This document shows positions 36,074 to 45,847 of a stretch of 64,000 nt of DNA, in pieces. Location: the NCBI GenBank assembly GCA_965216155.1, contig CBDCFD010000005.1, positions 806,001-870,000 on the forward strand, written 5' to 3'. The notes under the pieces were generated by a model. That model searched no databases, was not told the DNA's origin, and saw only the letters and a program-made list of their open reading frames with translations. Within the stretch, counting starts at the first letter, position 1, and each line of letters begins with the position of its first letter. The position numbers were made by a program, and so were the translations under genes. Source of the stretch: CATOSP01 sp965216155 (lineage in GTDB: Bacteria; Chloroflexota; Dehalococcoidia; Lucifugimonadales; UBA3495).

Positions 36074-36144
36074 GTTGTCCTTGGGGGTTGTGCTTCGCTA
36101 CGTGTCGTTCTTTCATCCATTGGGTTCCGAATTTAGTCTCGCGG

Positions 36145-36713
36145 TCATTCTTGGGTCCCATCGTCTCCCGTTTGCCTTTCGTACGATTGGCGCACCACTC
36201 CCATCACGTAGGGCAGTTCGTCCGGGTTGGCAAGTCCTACTTCCACATCTCCGTTGCCCCACCTTCCGATGTTCGTCACGTCGTGCGCGAGTCCCCTCGG
36301 GTCATGGAGTTCATGGATCTCATGTTCAGGCTTAGATTCAACCGGGTCGCCTGGGGAACCACGTCTACGAAGTTAGTTTCGGCCTTGTAGGCGACGTAGA
36401 GTTTGAGGAACTCCTCTGAAACACATGGGTAGATGGCCAACACCTCCCTTCTAAATTCCTCGAAGAGGTGCCTGGTATTACTTCCTTCCGCCAGATAATG
36501 GTGGTCCTCAATCGTGTAGTTCTTCGGCTGCTCCCCTGTGTCGGGCAGATATGTCCGTTGTTTCTCCTCGCTCAGCGACGGACCTTTCCATACCGTTGTC
36601 GCCTTGTTAGCCAAGCGTTCGGCGCGGGCGCGAATCGTGGTTGCGTCCCACCTGTCCAGTTCCCCTAAGCCTTCGTTCATCCGCAGCGGGCTTTCCCGGA
36701 ACCCGCCCTTCAT
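36145..36713 (-). pseudogene. GmrSD/DUF1524-type C-terminus with DUF5655 domain, truncated and frameshifted
   Basis: The frame opens inside a gene: MNEGLGELDRWDATTIRARA, ERLANKATTVWKGP, typical of the end of GmrSD-type (DUF262/DUF1524) modification-dependent restriction enzymes. It continues as a DUF5655 domain: HLFEEFRREVLAIYPCVSEE, FLKLYVAYKAETNFVDVVPQ, LNLSLNM. A frame change near 36300 is needed to reach the domain end ELHDPRGLAHDVTNIGRWGN, GDVEVGL and YVMGVVRQSYE. The N-terminal DUF262 nuclease/NTPase part is absent; an Fn3/Ig protein fragment abuts instead. No activity is expected. Confidence 0.72.
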
Positions 36714-37477
36714 ATCTCGTTTCTCCGCGAAGGGCCGGTCGCCAGGCTGAACACGATGTCGCCGTCGCCATCAGAGTCCAGGAAGAATATCCAGGCGTTC
36801 TCCAGCCCGTCCTCCTCGTGCCGTCTCACGCTGCTCACCGTGGCGCCGGTCAACGACACCGAGGGCGTCGTCTTCTCAAACGACGCCACCGGCAGGCTGA
36901 AGGCGACGATCACCTGGGGCCGGTAGTCTGCACCATTGTGGCGAGCCGATTGGAACCGGCTGTCCGGCAGTGATGCCGTGAGCGGCGCCGGAGCCGCCGC
37001 CACTTCGACAGTCGCCGCGCTGATCAGGGTCTCCTCGTTGTCCCGGTCGTCGGTGAAGGTCACCCGGACCTGGATGGTCTGTCCCTGCTCGCTGGCGGTC
37101 AGGGTGTGGCTGGAGCCGGTGGCCCCGCCGATGTCCGTACCGCCGGCGATCCACTGGTATTCGAAGGTTGCGTTGGTCAGTCCGTCCTCGTCGTCTATGG
37201 GCGAGGTGTCCGCCGTCAACGTCTGGTCCACCTGGGGAGTTCCGCTGATGCCGGGCAGGCCGGTGGGCGCGGAGTTCTCAGGCTCAACGACCTGCTCCGA
37301 GACGCCTCCTGCGGGAGTACCCTTCGCCTCGGTCGAAGCCGGGCCGTCGCCCACGTCGTTGGTGGCGATGACCCTTACGGCGTACTCCACCCCGCCGGTC
37401 AGATCGGTGATGGTGTGGTTTGTTTCTTTTTCATAGGTTTTAGGACCATCCAACAACGGGAACATTGCCATCAACAT
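36710..37477 (-). pseudogene. fragment of a large Fn3/Ig-like secreted protein
   Basis: The 255-residue frame starts mid-domain. A fibronectin type III end comes first (KTYEKETNHTITDLTGGVEY, VRVIATNDVGDGPAS). A bacterial Ig-like repeat follows (GTPQVDQTLTADTSPIDDED, FEYQWIAGGTDIGGATGSSH, IQVRVTFTDDRDNEE). A last domain has VSLTGATVSSVRRHEEDG and DSDGDGDIVFSLATG. It has neither signal peptide nor anchor, and both ends abut unrelated genes. Such domains belong to very long surface or secreted proteins. Related pieces occur at 51050-51395 and 55365-56151. Confidence 0.7.
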
Positions 37478-37557
37478 TCATGCCGTCGCGGTTCCCTACG
37501 CTATCGCCCATCACGTTCGCACGACCCAAGGAGTCAGTTGTCCGGCAAATCTCATCA

Positions 37558-40500
37558 CTATGTCAGCTCCATGCACTGGTCAAGGAACTCGTTCACTTTC
37601 TTGGTGAGGCGCACCCAGTTAAATGTTTCAAGCAACTGCCTCTTGAGGGCTTCGGAGTCCGTTGTCCCATTCTCTGCCCCGATGAGCATCAGCACTGCGG
37701 CGACTTCATCGGGAGGAAGCTCCTCCAACTCCCGGGGGCCGCGCTCTCGGAGGAAGACCTCGGGACTGCCAGGTCTTCTCAGCACAAGCTGCCATTGCCC
37801 TTCCTTGTTAAGTGGATTCGTAGCAGTCAGCAACCCCTTCCTAACTGCTTCTGCGCAGGCTTGATTCAGCGCCTTCCGAGCCGGGGCTGTCAATCGTTGA
37901 CTGCCAGATGCTCGGTTGATCAAACGATAAGCGCGAATGGCAAGCACAGGTTCTTCACACGCGGCCACCTCCGTCAATAGAGAAACCAAGTGCTCTCTTT
38001 CGGCAATTCTTGGGTCAGGTACGAGGTCAGCCGGTTCCCATTCCACGTATCGAGCCAGGCGATCAGCAGCGTCCGAATCTGATGGTATTGGCGCCAGATG
38101 CGGTGCAGACTGCGGATAGGGAGAGGCCAGTTCTTCATCGTTATGAGGTCTGAATGGGCTGGAAAGGTCCCCTTGCTGCCATAGCGTTTCTGACTCGATA
38201 GGTTGCTTGGCGGCTTCGTCATCGCCAGGAAGCTCTGTCCGACTTGCCTCGTTTCGGCGCATCTTTTCTTCAATGGTGGGAAAGACCTGGCGGCGTTCAA
38301 GAGTCTTCCAAAGATCGGTCAGAGCCTCGTCAGGGTCGAGGCGGAATACGGATTCAAGAAGCCGCCAAAACTCCCAGCCGCAGCGTTCCAGGTCGCGCTG
38401 GCGTGCTGCGTCAGCTTCGTACCGGTCCGGGCCATGCCAGGCATCACCATCACATTCCACGGCCAGACTTCCGTCCAAGCCCTGCACGACAAGATCGATT
38501 CTATAGCCTCCTACCTCAACCTGTGGGATTACCCGGTATCCCCGGCGAGTGATGGCCAGGAAGACATCCAACTCGAACCAGCTGTCGAATGGTGCCGGAG
38601 GACTCACAAACTGACGGTCAGCTTGCAACGCCAGTGCTTCAAGCTGGGACACATCCAGTCCCGACACATCTGAAATCGCCACCCTGGGGTTCGAGCAGTA
38701 CTCAAGGAGCTGATACCGTACGCACCTTGGATTCAGGTCTGCAAGAGTGGCGGTGTGGAAGAGATACATCTGGTCTCTGGCACGGCTTGCCGCCACATTG
38801 AATCGCCTCTGGGCTTCGTCGTCGGTCATTGCCGGGATGCGACGGTTCTCCTGCAGAGCCGAGACCAGGCTCAGGAACATGACATCCCTTTCGTCGCCCT
38901 GGAAGGCGTAAGCGTCCCCGCAAACGATCTGGCGGCGCTCCATTTTTTCGGGACCAAGCCTACTTATCAGTAGCCTCTCGATCTCTCTGGCTTGAGCTTC
39001 ACCCACCAGGCTGATGACACCAATCGTCTTGCCTTCATATGCCGGGGCTTCCTGAATGCGGGCGATCTCCTCGACTATCGCGTCCGCTTCAGGCGGATTC
39101 ACCTGTCGGGCACCAATTCCCCTCAGATAACCGTCGCTTACATGCCGGGTCAGGACCGTTGGCTCGAGACGCCCTACCCCGTATTGCCGAAGTGGGACAA
39201 GCGGTTCGCCCTGATATGCCAGGTTGTTGGAGAATTGGATGATCTCGGGCATACATCTGAAATGCTCGCGCAGCCGGATACGGCCACTGTACCGGATTTC
39301 CGCGAGATCAAAGAAACTCTGATTAACCCCGTATGCGTCGGCGTGTGGGAGGCCCGAGATATAACGCTCCCGGAGTTGGTTTACGTCCGCGAAGTTGACG
39401 CCGGCGTATGTCGGCTGGATCTGCTTGTCGTCACCAACAACCACGAGTTTCTTGGCAAGATAGGCAAGCAATAGTGCCTCGGGACCGGACTGGCTCGCCT
39501 CATCGATGATGGCGATGTCGAAGAGTTCTGACCCGGGTCTGATGGTCTCAGCCACACGGTGCAACGGCATTACCCAAGCAGGTATCGCCGATCTGCTGTC
39601 GTTCATATGCTTTCGCGCATTGGCGCGGTGTATTGGTGCATACTTCCCGGTGCCCCGTCCGATTGCACGCACCGCCTTTGACCAAGCGACCAAGCTCTGG
39701 CGCTCTTTCTCCGTCATTCGATTGAAGCAGTGAGTCCAGGCCTTCTCCGCCGCTAGCTGTTCGAGCGCGCCAGCGATCCGGACCCGTGTATTCTCGAGTT
39801 CCATCCGCAACTGTTCCCCGGAACCAGGGGCGGATAGTCTCACTACCCAACCATGCGCCCGTGACCAGTTCCAAGCGCGCTCGAAATTCGGTGCCCTTTC
39901 ATCCCATAGGGGATCGCCAAATGTCTGCATGAGCACTTGTGCCAGTTCCGGCGCGACGTCCTGCAACTTACGGCACAGTGCTATCTTTCGGACAAGTTCT
40001 GCTTCGACTTCGCGGTTTTCTGCTGCCCGTTGCCTAGCGTCCCGGTATTTGGACGGGTCGCGCTCAATTACCGCGGCTCTCAGGTCCGCAGCGGACGCAT
40101 CGATTTGCCCTCGAAGACTTTGCGTCTGTAGTTTTTGAAGGGTCCCGTCAATCTGACTCCGGGCGGCCTCGTAGCGGTGCGTGGACTCAAAGGCGGCGAG
40201 GGCTTCGCCCAAGTGGTGCAACGTGTTGGGGTCTGACCAATCTGGTTCAATGCTTACAGATGCGCGCCTGAGAACCCCGGACAATTTCTGGACAATGGCC
40301 AGCGCTACGAAAGCCTCTTCCAGAGGCTCGCACAGGTCCCTGAGTTCGGCAACCTGGTCCGCGAAGGTCAATGACGTTATGGCATGATAGGGTGTCCAGC
40401 GTTCGCGAATCCGCATGAACTCTATCTCAGCCTGGAGCCGCGTTAGCAGGTCGCTCAAGGCATCGGTCGTTTCGCACAAACGCCCGCCGATCCGTAGATT

Positions 40501-42693
40501 TCGCACATAAGATGCCCGTTTCACGACGGAGGCGCGGAAGGGACCAAATCCCCAACCGCCGCCGCCTTTAAGATGACTGACCAGGTCCCTGGCATCCCAT
40601 TCAAGGCGATAAATATCCGGGCCCGGCTCGGGACTAATCGGGTTCCTGTCCAGCCATTCCGCGTATGCAGCCGCCGAATCCACTACACTCTTGGTATCCT
40701 CGTACAGGAGACGCCACGCACGCTCCAAGTCTCCGAGAACCTGTTGCGTCGCAGTTCTGGTCCAATCCAGCGGCCGACGATGGATTCGCTCGATAAGCTG
40801 GGTGACCTCACCTAACGCTTTAATGAAATCCTGGCGGTCTTGCTCCGGCAAGTTCTGTAGCGCGCCATACTCTGGCCGCTGTCGGATCGACGCATCCTGT
40901 TCGTAGTCACCGCGCGCCACCCCCTCGGCCTGCACAGCCTGATCGAAATCCTCGGCAGTGGGCAAAGCATCGGTATCAACGCTCATACATCCGGCGATTT
41001 CCCACTCCGTGATTCGCTCATTCCTGAGCAGTACCAGCAACTCCGTAAATTCTGCAGACGTCAATGGAGGCTCGGTGTCTTCCGGTGCAACGCAGGGCAA
41101 CCACGACAGCAGGTCTCGCTCGCCTCGCAGACTGTCCGCGATGCGTGCCAACGTTCCCGAGTAACCAAACTTCGAGTCCTGCTTTAAGGTCTCCCGCTCC
41201 CGCAGCGAGCGGAGATCATTGAACACTTCAGCTTGACGCCTCCGTGCTTTATCCAAGTCGTCTTCGAGTCGTTTGATTTCCCGCTCGCTGACACCGGGAT
41301 CCCATGTGTTCTGCCGCGTGGTGATCCCCTGGACGGACTCTTCCATTGCGAGCAATGCTTCGCGGTCGTCACCAAGAAGTACAACGGAGAGAGGCGCAAG
41401 ATCGGGCGCACTTTCAACGATCATGTTCCGGAGTACCTTCAGCGCGCGTACCGCGTGGCTAGTCACCAGTATGCGTTGACCCGTGGCGAGTGCGTGGCAG
41501 ATCAGATTCACGATGGAATGCGATTTCCCTGTGCCCGGTGGACCCTGGACCAATACACCTTGGTTAGTGGTCAACCGCTCTACGATCTGCCTCTGCGCCT
41601 CATTGGCGGGGAGTGGGAAGAAAGTTTCTATCGGACTTTCCCTGTTGACGCTCCCGTTTCCAAAGCCGGTGGACCCTTGATCGTCGGACACACTTATGAA
41701 GCGCGATACGCCTTCAGGAACAGGCTCGCCAGCTTCAAGTTGCGTGATAATGTCCTCGAAAGCCCGGATATACGACCGTTCTGTTCTTTGCCGCAATATG
41801 AGCGCCGGAGCCAGATGTACATTCGGTTTTTGGTCCGCGTGCTCCGGTGTATTGAGCGCGGCGCTGTACTCGCCTATTGCCGCTACGGAATTCACCCAAC
41901 TATTGAGCAGGTCGTCAAGCGGACCTACATCCCACAGCGAATCGCCAAGCCCCTCCAAGGCGTCCTCTATAGTATTCAGAACCTGCGGGTCGGGACGATA
42001 CTGAGGGTCCAACATGTCCTGCTCTAATGAAGGACGTGCGCCTTCACCCGCAGGAACAACTGTCAACGTTCCACTCGTGCTGTCGAACACGACGCTGACA
42101 CGGGCGCTTACCAGGTGGCGGCGGATCGTGTGGCCGTCAGGAGTTTTCCAATTCAAAAAGCCAAGTCCGAAAACGACCTCGAAGCTCTCTCCGAGGCGTT
42201 GCTGCCTTTGGAACGTGGAGAAAATGGACGTGTAGACTTTTTCTACTTGCTGCTCACGCCGATGGTGGTCTGCCCAATGCCACCACTGGTTCTCGATGTA
42301 CGCGTCCCACGCCTTCTTTACGTCAGGGTAGTATTCCAGACTGCGAGGCGGGTCGTCATCGGAGTCACCTGGCAGGGTTTCGTACAATTCCGGAAATTCA
42401 AGAGATGAATCGCCGAGTTGGTCGCTCCGAACCCAGGAGTTCACCAGTTCGGGCGGTTCCGGTGGTGGCGACGGACGCGGCTTCCGAATTTCCACCCACA
42501 CTTCATCGGAAGTGGATGAGGGGTGTCTGTCCCACGCAATGCAATAGCAACCGCTCTCCCTTGGAATTTGAGATGCCCAGAGAACCTGTCCTTCCCGCTC
42601 ATATTGTGAAATGTCGCGGGTGATCTTGGTCCGGAGCTGCGCAAATTCCTTTAGGAAAGTATACAGGGCTATTGCGTTGTTACGCTCGGTCAA
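37558..42693 (-). CDS. 1711-aa SF1 helicase with Vsr/DUF559-like nuclease domain
   Basis: TTG at 42693 is chosen because GAGGA lies six bases upstream; the longer frame to 42750 lacks such a site. After a unique N-terminal region of about 370 residues come Walker A VQGPPGTGKSHS near 384 and a long coiled insertion. The SF1B motifs DIAIIDEASQSGPEALLLA, VVVGDDKQIQP, AYQFQGDERDVMFLSL-type text and FNVAASRARDQMYLFH follow. At about 1365-1470 a Vsr/MTES_1575-like nuclease follows: FDSWFELDVFLAITRRGYRV, YRIDLVVQGLDGSLAVECDG, RDLERCGWEFWRL. Helicase-Vsr fusions such as Hhe are single-gene antiphage systems; this has the same two activities. A small ribbon-helix-helix gene lies just upstream. Confidence 0.82.
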   Translation of the reverse strand: MTERNNAIALYTFLKEFAQLRTKITRDISQYEREGQVLWASQIPRESGCYCIAWDRHPSSTSDEVWVEIRKPRPSPPPEPPELVNSWVRSDQLGDSSLEFPELYETLPGDSDDDPPRSLEYYPDVKKAWDAYIENQWWHWADHHRREQQVEKVYTSIFSTFQRQQRLGESFEVVFGLGFLNWKTPDGHTIRRHLVSARVSVVFDSTSGTLTVVPAGEGARPSLEQDMLDPQYRPDPQVLNTIEDALEGLGDSLWDVGPLDDLLNSWVNSVAAIGEYSAALNTPEHADQKPNVHLAPALILRQRTERSYIRAFEDIITQLEAGEPVPEGVSRFISVSDDQGSTGFGNGSVNRESPIETFFPLPANEAQRQIVERLTTNQGVLVQGPPGTGKSHSIVNLICHALATGQRILVTSHAVRALKVLRNMIVESAPDLAPLSVVLLGDDREALLAMEESVQGITTRQNTWDPGVSEREIKRLEDDLDKARRRQAEVFNDLRSLRERETLKQDSKFGYSGTLARIADSLRGERDLLSWLPCVAPEDTEPPLTSAEFTELLVLLRNERITEWEIAGCMSVDTDALPTAEDFDQAVQAEGVARGDYEQDASIRQRPEYGALQNLPEQDRQDFIKALGEVTQLIERIHRRPLDWTRTATQQVLGDLERAWRLLYEDTKSVVDSAAAYAEWLDRNPISPEPGPDIYRLEWDARDLVSHLKGGGGWGFGPFRASVVKRASYVRNLRIGGRLCETTDALSDLLTRLQAEIEFMRIRERWTPYHAITSLTFADQVAELRDLCEPLEEAFVALAIVQKLSGVLRRASVSIEPDWSDPNTLHHLGEALAAFESTHRYEAARSQIDGTLQKLQTQSLRGQIDASAADLRAAVIERDPSKYRDARQRAAENREVEAELVRKIALCRKLQDVAPELAQVLMQTFGDPLWDERAPNFERAWNWSRAHGWVVRLSAPGSGEQLRMELENTRVRIAGALEQLAAEKAWTHCFNRMTEKERQSLVAWSKAVRAIGRGTGKYAPIHRANARKHMNDSRSAIPAWVMPLHRVAETIRPGSELFDIAIIDEASQSGPEALLLAYLAKKLVVVGDDKQIQPTYAGVNFADVNQLRERYISGLPHADAYGVNQSFFDLAEIRYSGRIRLREHFRCMPEIIQFSNNLAYQGEPLVPLRQYGVGRLEPTVLTRHVSDGYLRGIGARQVNPPEADAIVEEIARIQEAPAYEGKTIGVISLVGEAQAREIERLLISRLGPEKMERRQIVCGDAYAFQGDERDVMFLSLVSALQENRRIPAMTDDEAQRRFNVAASRARDQMYLFHTATLADLNPRCVRYQLLEYCSNPRVAISDVSGLDVSQLEALALQADRQFVSPPAPFDSWFELDVFLAITRRGYRVIPQVEVGGYRIDLVVQGLDGSLAVECDGDAWHGPDRYEADAARQRDLERCGWEFWRLLESVFRLDPDEALTDLWKTLERRQVFPTIEEKMRRNEASRTELPGDDEAAKQPIESETLWQQGDLSSPFRPHNDEELASPYPQSAPHLAPIPSDSDAADRLARYVEWEPADLVPDPRIAEREHLVSLLTEVAACEEPVLAIRAYRLINRASGSQRLTAPARKALNQACAEAVRKGLLTATNPLNKEGQWQLVLRRPGSPEVFLRERGPRELEELPPDEVAAVLMLIGAENGTTDSEALKRQLLETFNWVRLTKKVNEFLDQCMELT

Positions 42694-42767
42694 GGCAGTC
42701 CTCGGTGGTTTGGCCGGACGGAAACAGGAGAATCGTGTTGTCGCTTCCACGAATGGAAATCACTTGG

Positions 42768-42935
42768 CTAATTGTTACTGACGGTTTCCTTCCCATCCAG
42801 TCGCTTCAACTCCCGTGTCAAGGCCCGAACCACCAACTGAGTCAGGGAAATGCGGAGCCTGGCCGCTTCCGCCTTGGCTTCAGCATGGAGAGCTTCTGGG
42901 AGGTTTAAGGTCGTCTTCTGAGTATCCAAGGGCAT
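42768..42935 (-). CDS. ribbon-helix-helix small protein
   Basis: The 55-residue product MPLDTQKTTLNLPEALHAEA has the beta strand TTLNLP followed by two helices (KAEAARLRISLTQLVVRALT), the Arc/CopG fold used by repressors and antitoxins. ATG at 42935 has a GGAG very close; TTG about 15 bases upstream is an alternative start. It is 74 bases upstream of the helicase-nuclease start on the same strand, so it may regulate that gene. No toxin gene is adjacent. Confidence 0.7.
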   Translation of the reverse strand: MPLDTQKTTLNLPEALHAEAKAEAARLRISLTQLVVRALTRELKRLDGKETVSNN

Positions 42936-42953
42936 GCTCCTAACTCGCAACAA

Positions 42954-43345
42954 CAGTTACAGAATACCATATCGCTGTTTTTCTGTCGTCATCACTTGCA
43001 AGGAGGGGCAGCGGCCGCAGCTGAGTGCCCCTAAGCCCTTCTGCAGGTTACAGTCCCTTGCTTGTCCCTGACGTTAAAGGCGGCCAGCCAGATGTGGCAA
43101 CCGGTGCCAACAGCCTCGTCGCCATCCGCCGGTGCCTACCAAGCATATTCGTCAGTCTGCCCCGGCCCTGCATTTCCCCTCATCTAACGCCAACCACCGG
43201 ACTTCACGCCCTGCAAGAGGCTCGGAAAGTCCACGTTGACATCGGCCTACACCACAAAACTCGCTCCAATGTAAGGCCTTGCAGGGCATTACGAGCAAGC
43301 AATTTCTCCTGGACAATGGAATGTTGAACCATTGCCCCAGGAGCA
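42954..43345. other. gap with imperfect inverted repeats
   Basis: No gene. GCCCTGCAAG (about 43208) and CTTGCAGGGC (about 43280) form a 10-bp inverted pair. A 14-bp imperfect dyad (CTCCTGG...CCAGGAG) at 43311-43343 ends in the ribosome binding site of the next gene. Confidence 0.35.
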
Positions 43346-43639
43346 ATGCTTATGCAGACAAAGCAGCCGGCAACGCCGGAGCCGACCCAAAACAGGGCGG
43401 CGGAAAACCCAGACCTGAACGACGCCATCCGCCGCTACGTGCGCGCCTACGCCCTGTGGCACGGCAGGCACCAGGCGGCCCAGCGCTTTGGCGTGTCCCG
43501 CCACACCCTCTGGCGCTTCCTGGAACGGGGACACCTGAGCCGCGGCAGTTGTCTGAACTACCCCCGTCTACACGAGGGCAGGCTCTGCCGGGCTGCAGCC
43601 CGGACTTCAACGCGGATGGGGCAATCTGGGGCTGGGTGA
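43346..43639 (+). pseudogene. helix-turn-helix protein, N-terminus only
   Basis: ATG at 43346 has a good CAGGAG box. The text DLNDAIRRYVRAYALWHGRH, QAAQRFGVSRHTLWRFLERG is a clear helix-turn-helix of about 65 residues. At 43561 the 28-bp tag also found in the ISAs1 element begins, and the frame becomes Arg/Ala-rich nonsense. I take it as a DNA-binding protein truncated by insertion or recombination at that tag. Confidence 0.5.
43561..43588 (+). repeat. 28-bp sequence shared with 12702-12729
   Basis: The segment matches the one inside the ISAs1 transposase at 26 of 28 positions. It sits exactly where the helix-turn-helix gene loses coding sense. It could be an excision scar or an end of an unknown element. 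Confidence 0.6.
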
Positions 43640-43978
43640 GGGAAGAGGCGACCGGAAACCTGTGCCTGGGGACAGGGTCCTGGTGCGGGAGAAGGTAAGC
43701 GGCTTCCTCGACGGTCTGGCCAACCGGAAAGGCAAGGTCAAACGGCGTTGCCGGACCGTCCTGCAAGCAAGGGCTGAAGCACTCCCTGCGCGACTCCCGG
43801 CACCCGGCAAATGCACATCCCACCTTGGCTTTGGTTTAGGACCGGCGCAGTGGAACTCGTCTATGGACCGGAATATCACGCTCCCGGGCATGGGCTGGAC
43901 TCTCGGCCTCCTGTTCAGATACCTGGTCCGGCTCGCGGGTCTTCTCCCCACCGTCCTGGATCGTGTCCAGGGGGTCCA

Positions 43979-44164
43979 TCAGCCCTTCAGGTGCTTGTGG
44001 TCGGCCTGACGGGTCACACCCAGGAGCTCGGCGGTCTCCGTGACTGGCATGTTTCGCTCCTGCAGCCTCAGGGCTACGTCGCGCCGGATCTCCGCCAGGA
44101 GGGACTCACGCAACTGACCCACCTGGGCCATGACCTCAGGGGAGAATTCCGTCGTGTCTTTCAT
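43979..44164 (-). CDS. small helix-turn-helix-like protein
   Basis: ATG at 44164 gives a 61-residue product, MKDTTEFSPEVMAQVGQLRE. An acidic helix is followed by EIRRDVALRLQERNMPVTET and AELLGVTRQADHKHLKG. The end resembles a helix-turn-helix (VTETAELLGVTRQ), but the recognition helix is short, so it may be truncated. The ribosome binding site is weak. No neighbour suggests a role. Confidence 0.4.
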   Translation of the reverse strand: MKDTTEFSPEVMAQVGQLRESLLAEIRRDVALRLQERNMPVTETAELLGVTRQADHKHLKG

Positions 44165-44270
44165 ATCGGGGCCTGTACGGGCTGATGTTACAGCCGTCAA
44201 ACGCTCCCGCGGGAGGAGCGTGATTGCTGTTCAACAAAGGTGTTTACCTCGGACCCATCAAGTCAAAGCA

Positions 44271-44936
44271 CTAAGCCGCCAGCTTATCGCGGATCCGGTC
44301 GGCGACTTTATCCAAATATCCATCCGACCATGGCGCCCACATATTGAATCCGGGTGGTGCCAAACTCGGGATGGGAATGACCAGATGCCGTTCCGTTTGA
44401 ACGTCACAAATCTCATCGGCGGAACGAGGGACTTTCAGTGGGGTAATCTTGAGAATGTTAGAGATACGCTCCGCGGAACCTTTGCCATGAACAATTAGGA
44501 CCGTCGGTGCGATTTCAGCCAGCAGGTAGCGGAAAATCTCTTCCCCTTTTCTTGCACCGCCGGCATGGGCCTGGTTGCGTAGATCCTCGCTCATAGGAGT
44601 GGAGTAGCAGATTACGTTCGTTTCCAGGATGTTATGAATGGCTCGTTGGTTCAAGCGGGCCACAAGACCATCAATGTTCTGCCGGGTCCGGGACGGCTTG
44701 CCCTTGGTCGTCTCATCATAAAGCCCGCGGCAACTCTCACCATTTCGATTGAATAAGGCATCCAGGTGCCTCTGGTGTGGTATATCCTCGGCGGAGTATC
44801 CGTTGCTTTGATTCATGCCGACGATGAACGCATCCGCTGCTAACGGCTTCTTCATCTCGGTCATCCAGGGGCGTGGCAGTTGGCCATTGATAGGCTCGGT
44901 CAATTCCCGGATCTTTCCCTCAAACTTGTCAGTCAT
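44271..44936 (-). CDS. hypothetical protein with possible uracil-DNA-glycosylase-like fold
   Basis: ATG at 44936 follows GGAGTTACG. The 221-residue protein reads DAFIVGMNQSNGYSAEDIP near residue 35, then ILETNVICYSTPMSEDL near 110 and IAPTVLIVHGKGSAERISNI near 145. The spacing of FIVG.N, NV..YS and PTVLIVHGK resembles the UDG superfamily order (GxxPG, N, GH/GS). The exact catalytic residues do not match, so this is a tentative fold idea. The frame is intact. It lies near the resolvase gene but is transcribed separately. Confidence 0.45.
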   Translation of the reverse strand: MTDKFEGKIRELTEPINGQLPRPWMTEMKKPLAADAFIVGMNQSNGYSAEDIPHQRHLDALFNRNGESCRGLYDETTKGKPSRTRQNIDGLVARLNQRAIHNILETNVICYSTPMSEDLRNQAHAGGARKGEEIFRYLLAEIAPTVLIVHGKGSAERISNILKITPLKVPRSADEICDVQTERHLVIPIPSLAPPGFNMWAPWSDGYLDKVADRIRDKLAA

Positions 44937-45275
44937 CGTAACTCCGAATTCGGTCTTGTTTCGTGGCTGTGTTCAGTGACGGTCACCTGTTCCGTTAGGA
45001 TACTTAGGTGGACCCGGTCAGTTGGACAGGATCGAGGTGGAATTAAGCGAGAGCCCGCTGCTCCTGCCAATGATACCAACGTCTGCTCTATTGGAGATTT
45101 CTTGGCCCGGTCCTGACCCAGCTTGATGAGCTCGATGGCCGAGTCCACCTGATAGACCCCTGCGGCCCAGCTCCGACCGGTGGAAGGACTTTGCCGCAGA
45201 TCTGCCCTCGCTGGTACTGGGTCAAGCTGCCAACCGGCCATGCTCCGTGCCGAGGCTGCAAGTTCCACCCAACCC
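44937..45275. other. gap without a supported gene
   Basis: Short overlapping frames only. The sequence near 44960-45010 is AT-richer and could hold the promoter for the gene at 44936. Confidence 0.3.
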
Positions 45276-45836
45276 CTACCTGTCCACCTGTTGGATGGTC
45301 CAGCGACTGACCTCCAGGCGCTTGGCCAGTTCCCGCTGGCTCACTCCCTTCGACCGCTCCACCCGGATGTACTCTCGTTGCTGCTCGGTCAGGCTGGGCC
45401 GCCGGCCAGGGAAACGGCCCTCGGCCCGCGCCTTCGCCTGGCCCGCGACCGAGCGGTCCCTGATCGAGTTCCGCCACCACTCGCTGAAGGCGAGCACCAT
45501 CGCGAGCTGGAGCTTGCCGGTGGCCGTCGAGGTGTCGAAGTCTTCCGACAGGGACCGGAACTCCACTCCCGCATGGTGCAGGCCCTCGATCACCTGCAGC
45601 CCGTAGGTCAGCCCCCTGGAGAGCCGGTCGATGTGGGTGACCACCAGGGTGTCCCCCTCGACCACCAGGTCCAGCAGTTCCAGGAGGCCGCCGCGGTCGT
45701 TCTTGGCTCCGCTGGCCTCCTCGGCTCGAATATTGCCCATGGCGCAGCCGGCGCGGACCAGCCGCTCCACCTGCAGGTCCAGATTCTTGTCCTCGGGCTC
45801 TCTCACCGAGACCCTGGCATAGCCGTACAGCGTCAT
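45276..45836 (-). CDS. serine resolvase/invertase, intact
   Basis: The start at 45836 gives MTLYGYARVSVREPEDKNLD with the nucleophilic Ser in YARVS. DTLVVTHIDRLSRGLTYGLQ, TATGKLQLAMVLAFSEWWRN and SIRDRSVAGQAKARAEGRFP follow. A C-terminal helix-turn-helix GVSQRELAKRLEVSRWTIQQ ends the 186-residue chain, the usual length for Tn3-type resolvases and DNA invertases. It would cut and rejoin DNA at paired sites. The repeat array immediately upstream is a likely site. No transposase of a Tn3 element is visible, so it may serve dimer resolution or phase inversion. Confidence 0.9.
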   Translation of the reverse strand: MTLYGYARVSVREPEDKNLDLQVERLVRAGCAMGNIRAEEASGAKNDRGGLLELLDLVVEGDTLVVTHIDRLSRGLTYGLQVIEGLHHAGVEFRSLSEDFDTSTATGKLQLAMVLAFSEWWRNSIRDRSVAGQAKARAEGRFPGRRPSLTEQQREYIRVERSKGVSQRELAKRLEVSRWTIQQVDR

Positions 45837-45847
45837 CCTGCTCTACC

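Noticed and set aside
37558..42693. Mokosh helicase system
   Set aside because: The nuclease domain is Vsr-like, not PLD, and there is no kinase domain or PLD partner next to it.
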